64,000 nt of DNA from Sediminibacter sp. Hel_I_10 (GTDB taxonomy: Bacteria; Bacteroidota; Bacteroidia; Flavobacteriales; Flavobacteriaceae). Below are positions 1 to 8,657 of this stretch, piece after piece; the stretch's first letter is position 1; each line of letters begins with the position of its first letter. Location: contig NZ_JHZX01000001.1 of assembly GCF_000688335.1 (NCBI RefSeq), positions 3,348,001 to 3,412,000 of the forward strand. Direction: 5' to 3'. The notes beneath the pieces were generated by a model that worked only from the letters and a program-made list of their open reading frames with translations, was not told where the DNA came from and made no database searches. The position numbers were made by a program, and so were the translations under genes.

Positions 1-98
1 TGATGCTTGTTAATTTCATAGGGATCTTGCGATTTGTCTGAAGAGCAGCTTACAATAAAAAGGAATAGAGCTATAAAAAGAAAAGTGTTTTTAATCAT
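1..98 (-). CDS. Start of a lipoprotein gene, cut by the window edge
   Basis: Only the first 32 codons are present, reading leftward from an ATG at 98. They encode a short basic start (MIKN), a hydrophobic stretch and a lipobox IVSC followed by SSDKSQD. This is a typical signal peptidase II site, so the product should be exported and lipid-anchored. The rest of the gene lies outside the window, so its function cannot be told. Confidence 0.6.
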   Translation of the reverse strand, partial: MIKNTFLFIALFLFIVSCSSDKSQDPYEINKH

Positions 99-229
99 GA
101 TTTAGTATTTAGGGATTTAAAAATTTAAGTTATGTATTATAGATTATTTAAAAGCATTAAGGGCCTTGTTTTTCGACAATTTGATACCGTTTTAATATCG
201 AATAAAACAACGCTTCTTTACGGTGAATT

Positions 230-1768
230 TTATTTTAGCATTTTGGTCAAGATCCCCAGAACACTTCTTATTACGGTAGGGCTGGTGAGTACTTTGATGA
301 GCGGATTTTGCCTATTACTGCTTCGTCTTGACGAAGTACTTTTTTTACTACGCTCTGCGTTTTCAAGAGCCTCCTTTTCTTGTCTCGCTTTTTCTTTTGC
401 TTCTTCGGCTTCTGCTAACTCAATTTTTTTATTTAGCATTTCATAAGCGCTCTCCCGATCTATGGTTTCGTTATAATTTTTGGCGAGTTTAGATGTTGAA
501 ATGAGTGCAGATAATTCGTTAGAGGTCAACACATCCATCCGGCTCATTGGTGCACGCATCATGGTAGCAGCAAGCGGTGTCGGTTTTCCTTTTTCGTCTA
601 GGGCAGATACCAAAGCTTCACCAATACCCAGAGAAGTTAAAATTTCCGTAGTATCGTAAAAGTCACTATCTGGATAATTTTGAGCAGTCAGTTTAATGGC
701 TTTTCTATCTTTTGCAGTAAATGCTCTTAAGGCATGTTGCACTTTTAAGCCCAACTGACCCAGCACTGCTTCGGGGACATCAGTAGGGTTTTGCGTTACA
801 AAATACAGCCCGACGCCTTTACTTCTTATCAGTTTGACGATGCTTTCAATTTGGCTCAGCAAGGCTTTTGAGGCCTCGTTAAATATCAAGTGCGCTTCAT
901 CAATAAATAAGATCAGCTCAGGTCTTCCGCTATCGCCCTGCTCTGGAAAGGTAGAGTAAATCTCAGCCAAAAGGCTAAGCATAAAAGTAGAAAATAGCTT
1001 TGGTCTGTCTTGAATATCGGTGAGTCTTATGATATTGATATAACCACGACCTTCATCATCTACTCTTAAAAGATCATCAACTTCAAAAGATGTTTCGCCA
1101 AAAAACAAGTCACCGCCCTGTTGTTCAATTTCAACTATTTTTCTAAGAATGGCTCCGGTTGAGGCCGTTGAGATTCTGCCGTAGGCATCGGTAAACTCAT
1201 CTTTGCCCTCTTGGGTGGCGTATTGTAATATTTTCTTAAAATCTTTTAAGTCTAACAGCGGTAATTTATTGTCATCACAATATTTAAAAATGACGGCAAT
1301 GATGCCTGCTTGTGTTTCGGTGACATCTAAAATTCGAGAGAGTAACACGGGGCCAAATTCGCTAACTGTAGCACGAAGCCTTACACCATTTTGCTCAGAA
1401 AGTGTTAAGACTTCAACAGGAAAGCCTTTTGCGGTAAATGGTAAACCTATGCTGTTATGACGCTCGTCAATCTTGGCATGACCTGTACTTGGTTGCGCCA
1501 AGCCACTAAGATCGCCTTTGATGTCCATAAGCAATACGGGAACTCCTTTTTCGCTTAGGTTTTCAGCAAGCACTTGCAAAGTTTTTGTTTTACCAGTACC
1601 CGTTGCGCCAGCAATAAGACCATGTCGGTTCATTGTTTTTAATGGCACGTTTACAAACGTATTGGTCAACGTTTCACCATCAAGCATGGCAGCCCCTAAA
1701 GTAATGAAGTCGCCTTTGCTCGTATTTCCTTCAGTAATCATCTTGACAAAATCGTCGCGTCTGCTCAT
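230..1768 (-). CDS. DUF853 family HerA-like P-loop ATPase
   Basis: A 512-residue ATPase of the DUF853 (HerA/FtsK-related) family. A Walker A motif GATGTGKT lies at residues 54-61 and a Walker B motif LFIDEAH near residue 290. A further conserved block (VTQNPTDVPEAVLGQLGLK) follows near residue 325 and fits the sensor region of this family. The last 70 residues are highly charged (AEAEEAKEKARQEKEALEN), probably coiled coil, ending in a short hydrophobic tail. No NurA nuclease, which accompanies archaeal HerA in end resection, lies next to it. It appears to be a single-gene unit divergent from the aldo/keto reductase. Its cellular role is not established. The family call is sure; a helicase or DNA-pump role is inference. 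Confidence 0.9.
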   Translation of the reverse strand: MSRRDDFVKMITEGNTSKGDFITLGAAMLDGETLTNTFVNVPLKTMNRHGLIAGATGTGKTKTLQVLAENLSEKGVPVLLMDIKGDLSGLAQPSTGHAKIDERHNSIGLPFTAKGFPVEVLTLSEQNGVRLRATVSEFGPVLLSRILDVTETQAGIIAVIFKYCDDNKLPLLDLKDFKKILQYATQEGKDEFTDAYGRISTASTGAILRKIVEIEQQGGDLFFGETSFEVDDLLRVDDEGRGYINIIRLTDIQDRPKLFSTFMLSLLAEIYSTFPEQGDSGRPELILFIDEAHLIFNEASKALLSQIESIVKLIRSKGVGLYFVTQNPTDVPEAVLGQLGLKVQHALRAFTAKDRKAIKLTAQNYPDSDFYDTTEILTSLGIGEALVSALDEKGKPTPLAATMMRAPMSRMDVLTSNELSALISTSKLAKNYNETIDRESAYEMLNKKIELAEAEEAKEKARQEKEALENAERSKKSTSSRRSSNRQNPLIKVLTSPTVIRSVLGILTKMLK

Positions 1769-2127
1769 AAGTTGAAAATTTGCATAAAAATAGGCAAATT
1801 TGTCAAGTATGAAATGCCTTTTATAAGCTCTGATTTTTCTTCGGAAATGAGCGTCTTTTTGTAAATGCGAGACCTATCTTGAGTTTTTGACTATTTATAA
1901 ATCGTGTCCATTGGCTTAAGAATCTCATTTTAAAGAACCCCAATTTGTTTTTATCTACTTTAGAGAAACGTATTATTTTAGATGTCGGCGCCAGTAATTG
2001 TAAAAAAAGTCTGTGCAAGCCACCAAAATTTGGTTAAAATCTTCATTTCGGTTACAAGACAACTGAATCTAGTTACATTTTGTTTTTGATAAACGGAGTT
2101 CTTTGCACTGAACAAAAACGATTAAAA
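1769..2127. other. Intergenic region between divergent genes
   Basis: About 360 bases with no convincing gene. A 65-codon minus-strand frame (1821-2018) is open, but I see no family resemblance or promoter for it. One copy of the recurrent octamer CTTCGGAA sits at 1839-1846. Promoters for the DUF853 gene and the aldo/keto reductase should lie here, but I could not find an unambiguous TAnnTTTG box. Confidence 0.5.
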
Positions 2128-3162
2128 ATGAACTACAAAGTTTTAGGAAATACAGGATTAAAAGTCTCAACACTATGTTTGGGAACCATGAATTATGGCG
2201 GAAAAGGATTTTTCAGCTATATGGGCGATTTAGGCCAAGCAGAAGTTGACGAACAAATAAAAACTGTAATGGATGCAGGCGTAAATTTTATCGATACTGC
2301 AAACATTTATTCTGAAGGACTTTCAGAACTAATGATTGGAAAAGCAATAAAAAACCTTTCGATAAAAAGAGATGATCTCATTTTGGCAACGAAGGTAAGA
2401 GGGAGCATGGGGAAAGGCGAAAACGACAGAGGTTTGTCCAGAAAACATATCATTCAGCAAGTAGATGAAAGTCTAAAAAGATTGAATACCGACTATATAG
2501 ACCTTTACCAATTGCACACTTCCGACCCATTAACACCAATCGAAGAAACGTTAAGAGCTTTAGACGATTTAGTGCGTAGTGGAAAAGTTCGCTACATTGG
2601 TGCAAGTAATTTTATGGCTTGGCATCTTATGAAAGCATTGGGACATTCCACCTATAACAATTTAGAAAAATTTGCTTCCTTGCAAGCGAATTATTCGCTT
2701 GATAACAGAGATTTGGAACGAGAAATGGTACCTCTGTTGCAAGATCAAAAAGTAGGATTACTAGTTTGGAGCCCATTAAGTGGCGGACTTTTGACTGGAA
2801 AATACAAAAGAGACGGAAACAACGAAAAAGGACGTTTGAACGATTTCCCTTTTGAACCTTTCCATAAAGAAAGAGCATTTGATGTTTTAGATGTTCTTTT
2901 TCCAATGGCAGAGCAAAAAGGATGTTCAGTCGCTCAATTGGCTTTAGCTTGGTTATTGCACCAACCAGTTGTTTCGAGTATTATTATTGGCGCAACAAAA
3001 ATGACACAGCTTCAAGACAACCTCAAAGCGGTTGCTATTGAATTTACCGAAGAAGAATTACAACTATTGGAAGCGGTAAGTGCATTATCCATTGAGTATC
3101 CAAAAAATGTTGTAGAAGTAATGACTGCGGACAGAAGTAGCGGACAAGATTTTTTATCGTAA
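2128..3162 (+). CDS. Aldo/keto reductase
   Basis: A 344-residue NADP(H)-dependent oxidoreductase with an (alpha/beta)8 barrel. The usual tetrad is visible: Asp and Tyr in FIDTANIYSEG, Lys in LATKVRG, and His in DLYQLHTSDP. The N-terminus YKVLGNTGLKVSTLCLGT is that of the AKR11/YajO-like group, and the C-terminal block SSIIIGATKMTQLQDNL is the nucleotide-binding end. I chose ATG 2128 because the family sequence starts there; the ATG at 2080 would add 16 unrelated residues. An AraC-type regulator starts 9 bases after the stop, suggesting a two-gene operon in which that regulator controls the reductase. The substrate is unknown. Confidence 0.9.
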   Translation: MNYKVLGNTGLKVSTLCLGTMNYGGKGFFSYMGDLGQAEVDEQIKTVMDAGVNFIDTANIYSEGLSELMIGKAIKNLSIKRDDLILATKVRGSMGKGENDRGLSRKHIIQQVDESLKRLNTDYIDLYQLHTSDPLTPIEETLRALDDLVRSGKVRYIGASNFMAWHLMKALGHSTYNNLEKFASLQANYSLDNRDLEREMVPLLQDQKVGLLVWSPLSGGLLTGKYKRDGNNEKGRLNDFPFEPFHKERAFDVLDVLFPMAEQKGCSVAQLALAWLLHQPVVSSIIIGATKMTQLQDNLKAVAIEFTEEELQLLEAVSALSIEYPKNVVEVMTADRSSGQDFLS

Positions 3163-3171
3163 CTAATACAT

Positions 3172-4083
3172 ATGGAACATACTAACAGACCGAAAATCAT
3201 AAACTCAATAACCGAATTGCATCGGATTTTAGGATTACCAAAACCGACACATCCTTTGATTACGTTGATTGACCATTCGCAAGAACGAGAACAAATAGAT
3301 TTAGGGAAACAAAAAATGGTGCTTAACTTTTACAATGTTACGATCAAAAAAAGTTTTCAAGGTCAACTCAAATATGGTAAAAGTCATTACGATTTTGACG
3401 AAGGCACCATGTCTTTTCTTTCTCCAAACCAAGTGTTGACAATTGACGAAAAAGGCGAAAGAAATAAAGAGGGCTGGTCGTTAGTGTTCCATCCAGACTT
3501 GATTGCAAATTATGCATTATCAAAGGGCATTAAACACTATGGTTTCTTTTCTTATGGCGTAAACGAGGCTTTGCACCTCTCAGGCAAAGAAGAACAGACC
3601 ATAGAAAATTTAGTCCAAAATATTCAAAACGAATACAATTCAACCATTGACTTGTATAGTCAAGATGTGATGGTTTCAAATCTTGAATTATTGCTCAATT
3701 ACTGCAACCGGTTTTACAATAGGCAATTTATCACAAGAAAAATGGCGAGTACCGATTTGCTCGCCAATTTTGAAAGTAAGCTATCGAAATATTTCGATGA
3801 AAATAATGAATCCAAATTACCCACAGTTAAAAGCATTGCCGAGGAAATGAACGTTTCCGCAAATTATTTAAGTGATATGCTAAGAACAATTACAGGACAA
3901 AACACGCAACAGCATATTCATTCTAAACTCATTGAAAAGGCAAAAGAATATTTAACGACAACTTCAAAGTCGATTGGCGAAATTGCCTTTCAACTTGGTT
4001 TTGAACATCCGCAATCGTTCAATAGATTATTTAAGAGCAAGACGGATGTGTCGCCTTTAGAATACAGAAATTCATTTAATTGA
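3172..4083 (+). CDS. AraC family transcriptional regulator
   Basis: A 303-residue regulator. Residues 1 to about 190 form an effector-binding domain of the AraC-binding type, with LKYGKSHYDFDEGTMSFLSPNQ as the cupin-like stretch. The last ~95 residues hold two helix-turn-helix units: SIAEEMNVSANYLSDMLR, then SIGEIAFQLGFEHPQSFNRLFK, the AraC signature. It follows the aldo/keto reductase by 9 bases and is probably cotranscribed with it. AraC proteins with a reductase neighbour often respond to the reductase substrate, but nothing here identifies the ligand. Confidence 0.88.
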   Translation: MEHTNRPKIINSITELHRILGLPKPTHPLITLIDHSQEREQIDLGKQKMVLNFYNVTIKKSFQGQLKYGKSHYDFDEGTMSFLSPNQVLTIDEKGERNKEGWSLVFHPDLIANYALSKGIKHYGFFSYGVNEALHLSGKEEQTIENLVQNIQNEYNSTIDLYSQDVMVSNLELLLNYCNRFYNRQFITRKMASTDLLANFESKLSKYFDENNESKLPTVKSIAEEMNVSANYLSDMLRTITGQNTQQHIHSKLIEKAKEYLTTTSKSIGEIAFQLGFEHPQSFNRLFKSKTDVSPLEYRNSFN

Positions 4084-4182
4084 TCTTTATTTTGAAAATC
4101 ATAACCGCTAAAAATTCATTATAAAAAAATGCTTTAGGTTAAATTTCAAACATAGGCCATCCATTTACTCCCAACTAATTAA

Positions 4183-4190
4183 TACCTTTG
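4183..4190 (+). promoter_or_regulatory. -7 box of the queE promoter
   Basis: TACCTTTG matches the Bacteroidota TAnnTTTG element exactly. The queE ATG follows only 6 bases later, so the transcript should have almost no 5' leader. I see no clear TTG at the -33 position. Confidence 0.6.
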
Positions 4191-4196
4191 CGGCCT

Positions 4197-4829
4197 ATGA
4201 CGAGAAGTGAACAACAGGAACAGATTGATAAGGGCTTATTACTGCCCTTAATGGAAGAATTCTATACCATTCAAGGCGAAGGATTCCACAAAGGAACAGC
4301 GGCTTATTTTATAAGAATTGGCGGTTGTGATGTGGGTTGCCATTGGTGTGACGTTAAAGAAAGTTGGTTGGCAGAATTACATCCTCCAACAGAAACTTCA
4401 AAAATTGTAGAAAATGCCGCTAAATATAGCGATACCATTGTAGTGACAGGAGGAGAGCCATTAACTTGGGACATGACTGAGTTGACCAAGCAATTAAAAG
4501 AGAAACATTTAAAAGTACATATAGAAACCTCTGGGGCTTATAAATTAACGGGTACTTGGGATTGGATTTGCCTATCTCCTAAAAAAATGAAACTGCCTAC
4601 AGAAGAGGTGTATGCTAAAGCTCATGAGCTAAAGGTCATCATCTTTAATAATGACGATTTTAGATTTGCCGAAGAGCAAGCCGCAAAAGTAAATGGCGAT
4701 TGTATTTTATATCTGCAACCAGAGTGGAGCAAACGCGATAAGGTTGTGCCTAAAATTGTGGACTATGTCATGGCGAATCCTAAATGGAAAGTCTCTCTAC
4801 AAACACACAAGTATTTGAATATTCCTTAA
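4197..4829 (+). CDS. queE: 7-carboxy-7-deazaguanine synthase
   Basis: A 210-residue radical SAM enzyme that turns 6-carboxytetrahydropterin into 7-carboxy-7-deazaguanine in queuosine/preQ0 synthesis. The N-terminal block EEFYTIQGEGFHKGTAAYF and the cluster motif CDVGCHWC (C-x3-C-x2-C, residues ~44-51) bind the 4Fe-4S centre. VVTGGEPL is the SAM-contact motif. I chose the ATG at 4197: an upstream TTG at 4188 lies inside the -7 box and adds only MRP. No other queuosine gene is adjacent. Confidence 0.93.
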   Translation: MTRSEQQEQIDKGLLLPLMEEFYTIQGEGFHKGTAAYFIRIGGCDVGCHWCDVKESWLAELHPPTETSKIVENAAKYSDTIVVTGGEPLTWDMTELTKQLKEKHLKVHIETSGAYKLTGTWDWICLSPKKMKLPTEEVYAKAHELKVIIFNNDDFRFAEEQAAKVNGDCILYLQPEWSKRDKVVPKIVDYVMANPKWKVSLQTHKYLNIP

Positions 4830-4835
4830 TAAGAA

Positions 4836-5645
4836 TTACTCTCTAAAATCATACACGAGTCCCAGGCCATAACTTGGGCCTTGAAAAACATTTCTGCCAG
4901 CAAAAATGTGGGAGTAACTTATATAAGTGCCAAAATTACCAAAGATCTTTCGATACAGTGTTGCCCCAATTTTATGATAATCTACTCCTAATTCCCTAAA
5001 GTTTTGAGGTCTTGGGGTTCCTCTGTAATCGATGCCGCCAAAAGTGTATTGATGCTCATAGTACACATCATAATACCAACGGTTGGCTGCTTTTCCTATT
5101 TTTATGGCAACAGGAATGCTATTGGGAACTTCTTCTAACTTATAAGAAAATCCGGTTTGTGCAGTTACAAACCATTGTGTATGCCACTGATAATGCGCTA
5201 AAATTCTTGTGTCTAAAATGGTTGCGCGCTGTCCAATATCGAAAAGACCACCAACATCATAAGGACTTAGAGGAGTAGAAAAGCCTAATCCAAAGCTGAG
5301 TTGAAAATTACCTTTTGAGGTGCTTTTATTCAAAAACCGATATTTTGCAAAAAGCGACAGGTCTTGAAAGTTGCTAGAACGTTCATTGTCTATATAGGGT
5401 ATAGATGTCTGTACATCAATATTATCTGAGATACCATATGATGCAAAAAGCGACAAATATCTCGTACTTCGGCTAAGATCAGAAGGTTCACGACCTATCA
5501 AATAATTCCTATTGTCTTCATAACCAAAACCTAAAACGGTGGTAAGATTTCCTTGACCACGGTAAAATCCATCAATTTTTCCTTGAGAAAATCCTTCCGA
5601 AGACAGTAAAAACAAAACAAATAGTGCGATATATCTTGATAACAT
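4836..5645 (-). CDS. Predicted outer-membrane beta-barrel protein
   Basis: A 269-residue protein with a signal peptide ending SSEGFSQ. The mature part is made of short alternating strands rich in Tyr, Phe and Gly, such as RYLSLFASYGISDNIDVQTS, separated by small turns, and it ends in a strand with the pattern GLGLVYDFRE. This is the layout of a small outer-membrane barrel. I cannot name the family or a substrate. It converges with queE, with 6 bases between the stops. The octamer TTCCGAAG (5595-5602) lies inside the signal-peptide coding region. Confidence 0.7.
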   Translation of the reverse strand: MLSRYIALFVLFLLSSEGFSQGKIDGFYRGQGNLTTVLGFGYEDNRNYLIGREPSDLSRSTRYLSLFASYGISDNIDVQTSIPYIDNERSSNFQDLSLFAKYRFLNKSTSKGNFQLSFGLGFSTPLSPYDVGGLFDIGQRATILDTRILAHYQWHTQWFVTAQTGFSYKLEEVPNSIPVAIKIGKAANRWYYDVYYEHQYTFGGIDYRGTPRPQNFRELGVDYHKIGATLYRKIFGNFGTYISYSHIFAGRNVFQGPSYGLGLVYDFRE

Positions 5646-5741
5646 TTCAATAAAGTTTTAAAGTAAATGATCTACTTGATATCTACGGAAATAGGACGAC
5701 TTCAGTTTTTGTCTCCTTATTTTTAAAAACATTACAGATTG

Positions 5742-6215
5742 TTATCGGTGATGGTAAGGCTCATTCTTTAGAATGGTGAAACCACGGTACAATTGCTCGA
5801 TGATAAATAAGCGAATCATTTGGTGTGAAAACGTCATTTTAGAAAGGGAGAGCTTTCCTTTTGCCTTTTGGTAGACGTCAGATGAAAAACCGTAAGGCCC
5901 TCCAATAACTAAAACCAACTGTTTGATTCCTGAGTTCATGTGCTTTTGAAGATAGTTTGAAAACATAACAGAATCAAACTGTTTTCCGTTTTCATCTAAT
6001 AATACTAACACATCTGTAGGTTGCAATTTACTGAGAATGAGCTCACCCTCTTTTTGCTTTTGTTGATCTTCGCTAAGGTTTTTAACTTTTTTGAGATCTG
6101 GTATAATTTCAAAATCGAATTTCACATAAAATCCCAAACGTTTCTGGTAGTCGTTTATAAGAGACTGAAGGTCTTTATTATCGGTTTTACCAATGGCCAG
6201 AAGTTTAATTGTCAT
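5742..6215 (-). CDS. rlmH: 23S rRNA (pseudouridine1915-N3)-methyltransferase
   Basis: A 157-residue SPOUT-fold enzyme, close to the usual RlmH length. It methylates pseudouridine 1915 in helix 69 of 23S rRNA on assembled ribosomes. The trefoil-knot SAM site is visible as LVIGGPYGFS (~residues 102-111). The conserved C-terminus SLSKMTFSHQMIRLFIIEQL followed by YRGFTILKNEPYHH is the family signature. It is divergent from nadC. Confidence 0.95.
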   Translation of the reverse strand: MTIKLLAIGKTDNKDLQSLINDYQKRLGFYVKFDFEIIPDLKKVKNLSEDQQKQKEGELILSKLQPTDVLVLLDENGKQFDSVMFSNYLQKHMNSGIKQLVLVIGGPYGFSSDVYQKAKGKLSLSKMTFSHQMIRLFIIEQLYRGFTILKNEPYHHR

Positions 6216-6305
6216 GCCTCAAAGTTATCCTTTTTTAGAATTTGTAAATAGGGATTTGATTTTTTTTATCATGCAATCCGTATTTTTACAAGAATAACAG
6301 ACATT

Positions 6306-7166
6306 ATGATTTCAGAAGAACAATTCCATAAAGAAATAGAACTTATAATCGCTAATGCCATTAGAGAAGATGTTGGTGATGGTGACCATAGCTCATTGGC
6401 GTGCATTCCTAAAGATGCCATGGGCAAAGCAAAATTGTTGGTAAAGGATCAAGGCGTTATCGCTGGTGTGGCATTTGCAAAGCAGGTTTTTAGCCATATC
6501 GACAAAGACATGAAGGTTGAAACACGCATAGAAGACGGGGCTCAAGTAAAATATGGCGACATTGTTTTTTATGTGGAAGGGGCATCACAGTCTATTTTAA
6601 AAGCAGAGCGTTTAGTGCTTAACGCCATGCAACGTATGAGTGCTATTGCCACTAAAACCAAAACATTTGTAGATCTATTGGAAGGGACAGGTACAAAAAT
6701 ACTTGATACCAGAAAGACCACTCCAGGAATTAGAGCTTTAGAAAAATGGGCAGTTAAGATAGGTGGCGGCGAGAATCACCGCTTTGCCTTGTATGACATG
6801 ATCATGCTAAAGGACAATCATATTGACTTTGCAGGTGGCATCACTAAAGCCATCCATAAAACCAAAGACTATTTGAAAGCTACCGGACGCGATTTGAAAA
6901 TTATTGTTGAGGCGAGAAGTCTTGATGAAATCAAGGAAATTTTACAAGCCGAAGGCGTTTACCGCATCTTGATTGATAATTTTAATTATGAGGATACAAG
7001 AACCGCTGTTAAGCTTATTGGCGATACCTGTTTAACTGAATCTTCGGGAGGCATCAATGAAAAGACGTTACGATTATATGCAGAATGTGGCGTAGATTAT
7101 ATTTCTTCTGGAGCATTGACACATTCAGTATATAATATGGATTTGAGCTTAAAAGCCGTAGAATAG
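6306..7166 (+). CDS. nadC: Nicotinate-nucleotide diphosphorylase (carboxylating)
   Basis: A 286-residue quinolinate phosphoribosyltransferase, which makes nicotinate mononucleotide from quinolinate and PRPP in de novo NAD synthesis. DTRKTTPGIRALEKWAVKIG and GGENHR hold the basic residues that bind quinolinate and PRPP. IMLKDNHI and IIVEARSLDE are the other active-site strands, and ESSGGINEKTLRLYAECGVDY the phosphate-binding end. No nadA or nadB is adjacent. It is followed by the BrkB-like gene after 74 bases. Confidence 0.95.
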   Translation: MISEEQFHKEIELIIANAIREDVGDGDHSSLACIPKDAMGKAKLLVKDQGVIAGVAFAKQVFSHIDKDMKVETRIEDGAQVKYGDIVFYVEGASQSILKAERLVLNAMQRMSAIATKTKTFVDLLEGTGTKILDTRKTTPGIRALEKWAVKIGGGENHRFALYDMIMLKDNHIDFAGGITKAIHKTKDYLKATGRDLKIIVEARSLDEIKEILQAEGVYRILIDNFNYEDTRTAVKLIGDTCLTESSGGINEKTLRLYAECGVDYISSGALTHSVYNMDLSLKAVE

Positions 7167-7240
7167 TCGTTCTATAAGTTTACTTTTAGTCAAAGAGACC
7201 ATGTCTTTCATTATTTACCCAAATTACTGAACAGAACATA

Positions 7241-8209
7241 TTGAATTCAGAAGAAAACATAGAGGATATTGTTGAGCATAAACTAGAAAGAGCTCCTGTA
7301 TTTAAACATATCATCAAGCTCTTTAAGTTTATAAAACTACCTGCTCTAGAGGGCTTGACGCTCTATGATTTTATGCGTATTTATATTAGAGGTGTCATTA
7401 AAGGGGCTTTAACAGCTAGAGCAAGTGCCATTGCATTTAGCTTTTTTACGGCTATTTTCCCTTTTCTGTTATTTGTTATTATTCTCATTCCTTATATCCC
7501 TGTGGAAGGGTTTGAGGCAGAATTCCGTTCCTTTCTCAATTCTATTTTACCGCCACAAACTTCAGACTTTTTTTTCGATAATATTTTTCAGAACATCTAC
7601 AAAGATGGCACTGCAGGCTTAGTCTCTACAGTATTTGTCTTGTCTTTGCTTTTAATGGCAAATGGCGTGAACTCGCTTTTTTCAGGATTTGAAAGCTCAT
7701 ACCATCAACAGCTTACAAGAAATGTTTTAAAGCAATACCTCTACGCATTAGGAGTGGCGCTAATTTTGGTGGTATTATTAATAGTGACCATTGTGGTACT
7801 GGGATATTTTCAAATTTATGTGGTTAAAGAATTGCTTGAAGCTTTTGAAAGGCAGGGCTTTAATACGCAAGATGGATCTGTGATATGGTATGAGCTGGCC
7901 AAATATGCCTTTTTTATAACCATGCTCTATTTTGCAACGGCAACCATTTATTATTTTGGGACAAAGGAGGGAAGGCATTCCCGCTTTTTTTCGGCTGGAG
8001 CACTATTAACTACCATATTGATCATAGTATTTTCGTATCTTTTCGGGCTATATATTACATATTTCTCAACATATAATGAATTATATGGTTCCATTGGTGC
8101 CCTGCTGATCTTGCTGTTTTACCTCTGGTTGAATTCAAATTTACTGTTGCTAGGTTTTGAACTAAATGCGACAATAAGACGTTTAAAAAGAAAAAATGAC
8201 AATGACTAA
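7241..8209 (+). CDS. YihY/BrkB family inner-membrane protein
   Basis: A 322-residue polytopic membrane protein of the YihY/virulence factor BrkB family, with about six membrane segments between residues 60 and 310. Typical blocks are RASAIAFSFFTAIFPFLLF (first helix) and LYGSIGALLILLFYLWLNSN (last helix). The frame begins at a TTG (7241), and the first in-frame ATG would remove the N-terminal cytoplasmic part, so TTG is the probable start. The family was once called ribonuclease BN in error; its transport function is unresolved. The last 14 bases overlap the DUF2147 gene, implying translational coupling. Confidence 0.85.
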   Translation: MNSEENIEDIVEHKLERAPVFKHIIKLFKFIKLPALEGLTLYDFMRIYIRGVIKGALTARASAIAFSFFTAIFPFLLFVIILIPYIPVEGFEAEFRSFLNSILPPQTSDFFFDNIFQNIYKDGTAGLVSTVFVLSLLLMANGVNSLFSGFESSYHQQLTRNVLKQYLYALGVALILVVLLIVTIVVLGYFQIYVVKELLEAFERQGFNTQDGSVIWYELAKYAFFITMLYFATATIYYFGTKEGRHSRFFSAGALLTTILIIVFSYLFGLYITYFSTYNELYGSIGALLILLFYLWLNSNLLLLGFELNATIRRLKRKNDND

Positions 8210-8621
8210 AATTGCAATCCTAATACTCGTACAGCTTCTAAGTTTTAATAGTTATGCCCAAGATATCGTTGGAAAATGGAAGACCATTGATGATAATTCT
8301 GGAATAGCTAAATCTATTGTTGAGGTTTATGAAAAGGACGGTGAAATTTTTGGTAAGGTGATCGAGATTTTTAATGAAGCCAAACAAGATGTGAGGTGCA
8401 TTGATTGCGAAGGTGTAGATGAAGACAGGCTGGTGTTGGGCATGGATATCATCAAAAACATGGAATACGAAGATGAGGCTTATCGAAACGGCACCATCAC
8501 CAATCCCGAAAACGGAAAAATTTACGACTGCCGTTTGAAATTAGAGGACGATAAATTACAAGTAAGAGGCTACGTTGCCTTTTTTTACAGAACACAATAT
8601 TGGATTAGGGTAGAAGAGTAA
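8196..8621 (+). CDS. DUF2147 domain secreted protein
   Basis: A 141-residue protein with a signal peptide (MTMTKIAILILVQLLSFNSYAQ) and one DUF2147 domain, a lipocalin-like small barrel starting DIVGKWKTIDDNSGIAKSIV and ending YRTQYWIRVEE. A Cys pair, CIDC, sits near residues 68-71 and a third Cys in IYDCRLKL. Probably periplasmic. The gene overlaps the BrkB gene by 14 bases. The function of DUF2147 is unknown. Confidence 0.82.
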   Translation: MTMTKIAILILVQLLSFNSYAQDIVGKWKTIDDNSGIAKSIVEVYEKDGEIFGKVIEIFNEAKQDVRCIDCEGVDEDRLVLGMDIIKNMEYEDEAYRNGTITNPENGKIYDCRLKLEDDKLQVRGYVAFFYRTQYWIRVEE

Positions 8622-8628
8622 CATCCTT

Positions 8629-8636
8629 TAATTTTG
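8629..8636 (+). promoter_or_regulatory. -7 box of the priA promoter
   Basis: TAATTTTG matches TAnnTTTG exactly and lies just after the DUF2147 stop codon. Transcription would start near 8641, about 17 bases before the proposed CTG start of priA at 8658. No well-spaced -33 TTG is present; the nearest is 25 bases upstream. Confidence 0.5.
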
Positions 8637-8657
8637 CACTCTTAAAACCCCTTTGTC

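Noticed and set aside
230-1768. DUF853 ATPase as part of a HerA-based defence or NurA resection system
   Set aside because: No nuclease, SIR2 or other effector gene lies beside it; the neighbours are ordinary.
1821-2018. 65-codon minus-strand frame in the first long intergenic region
   Set aside because: No family resemblance, no promoter box or plausible leader, and very basic composition typical of AT-rich noncoding DNA.
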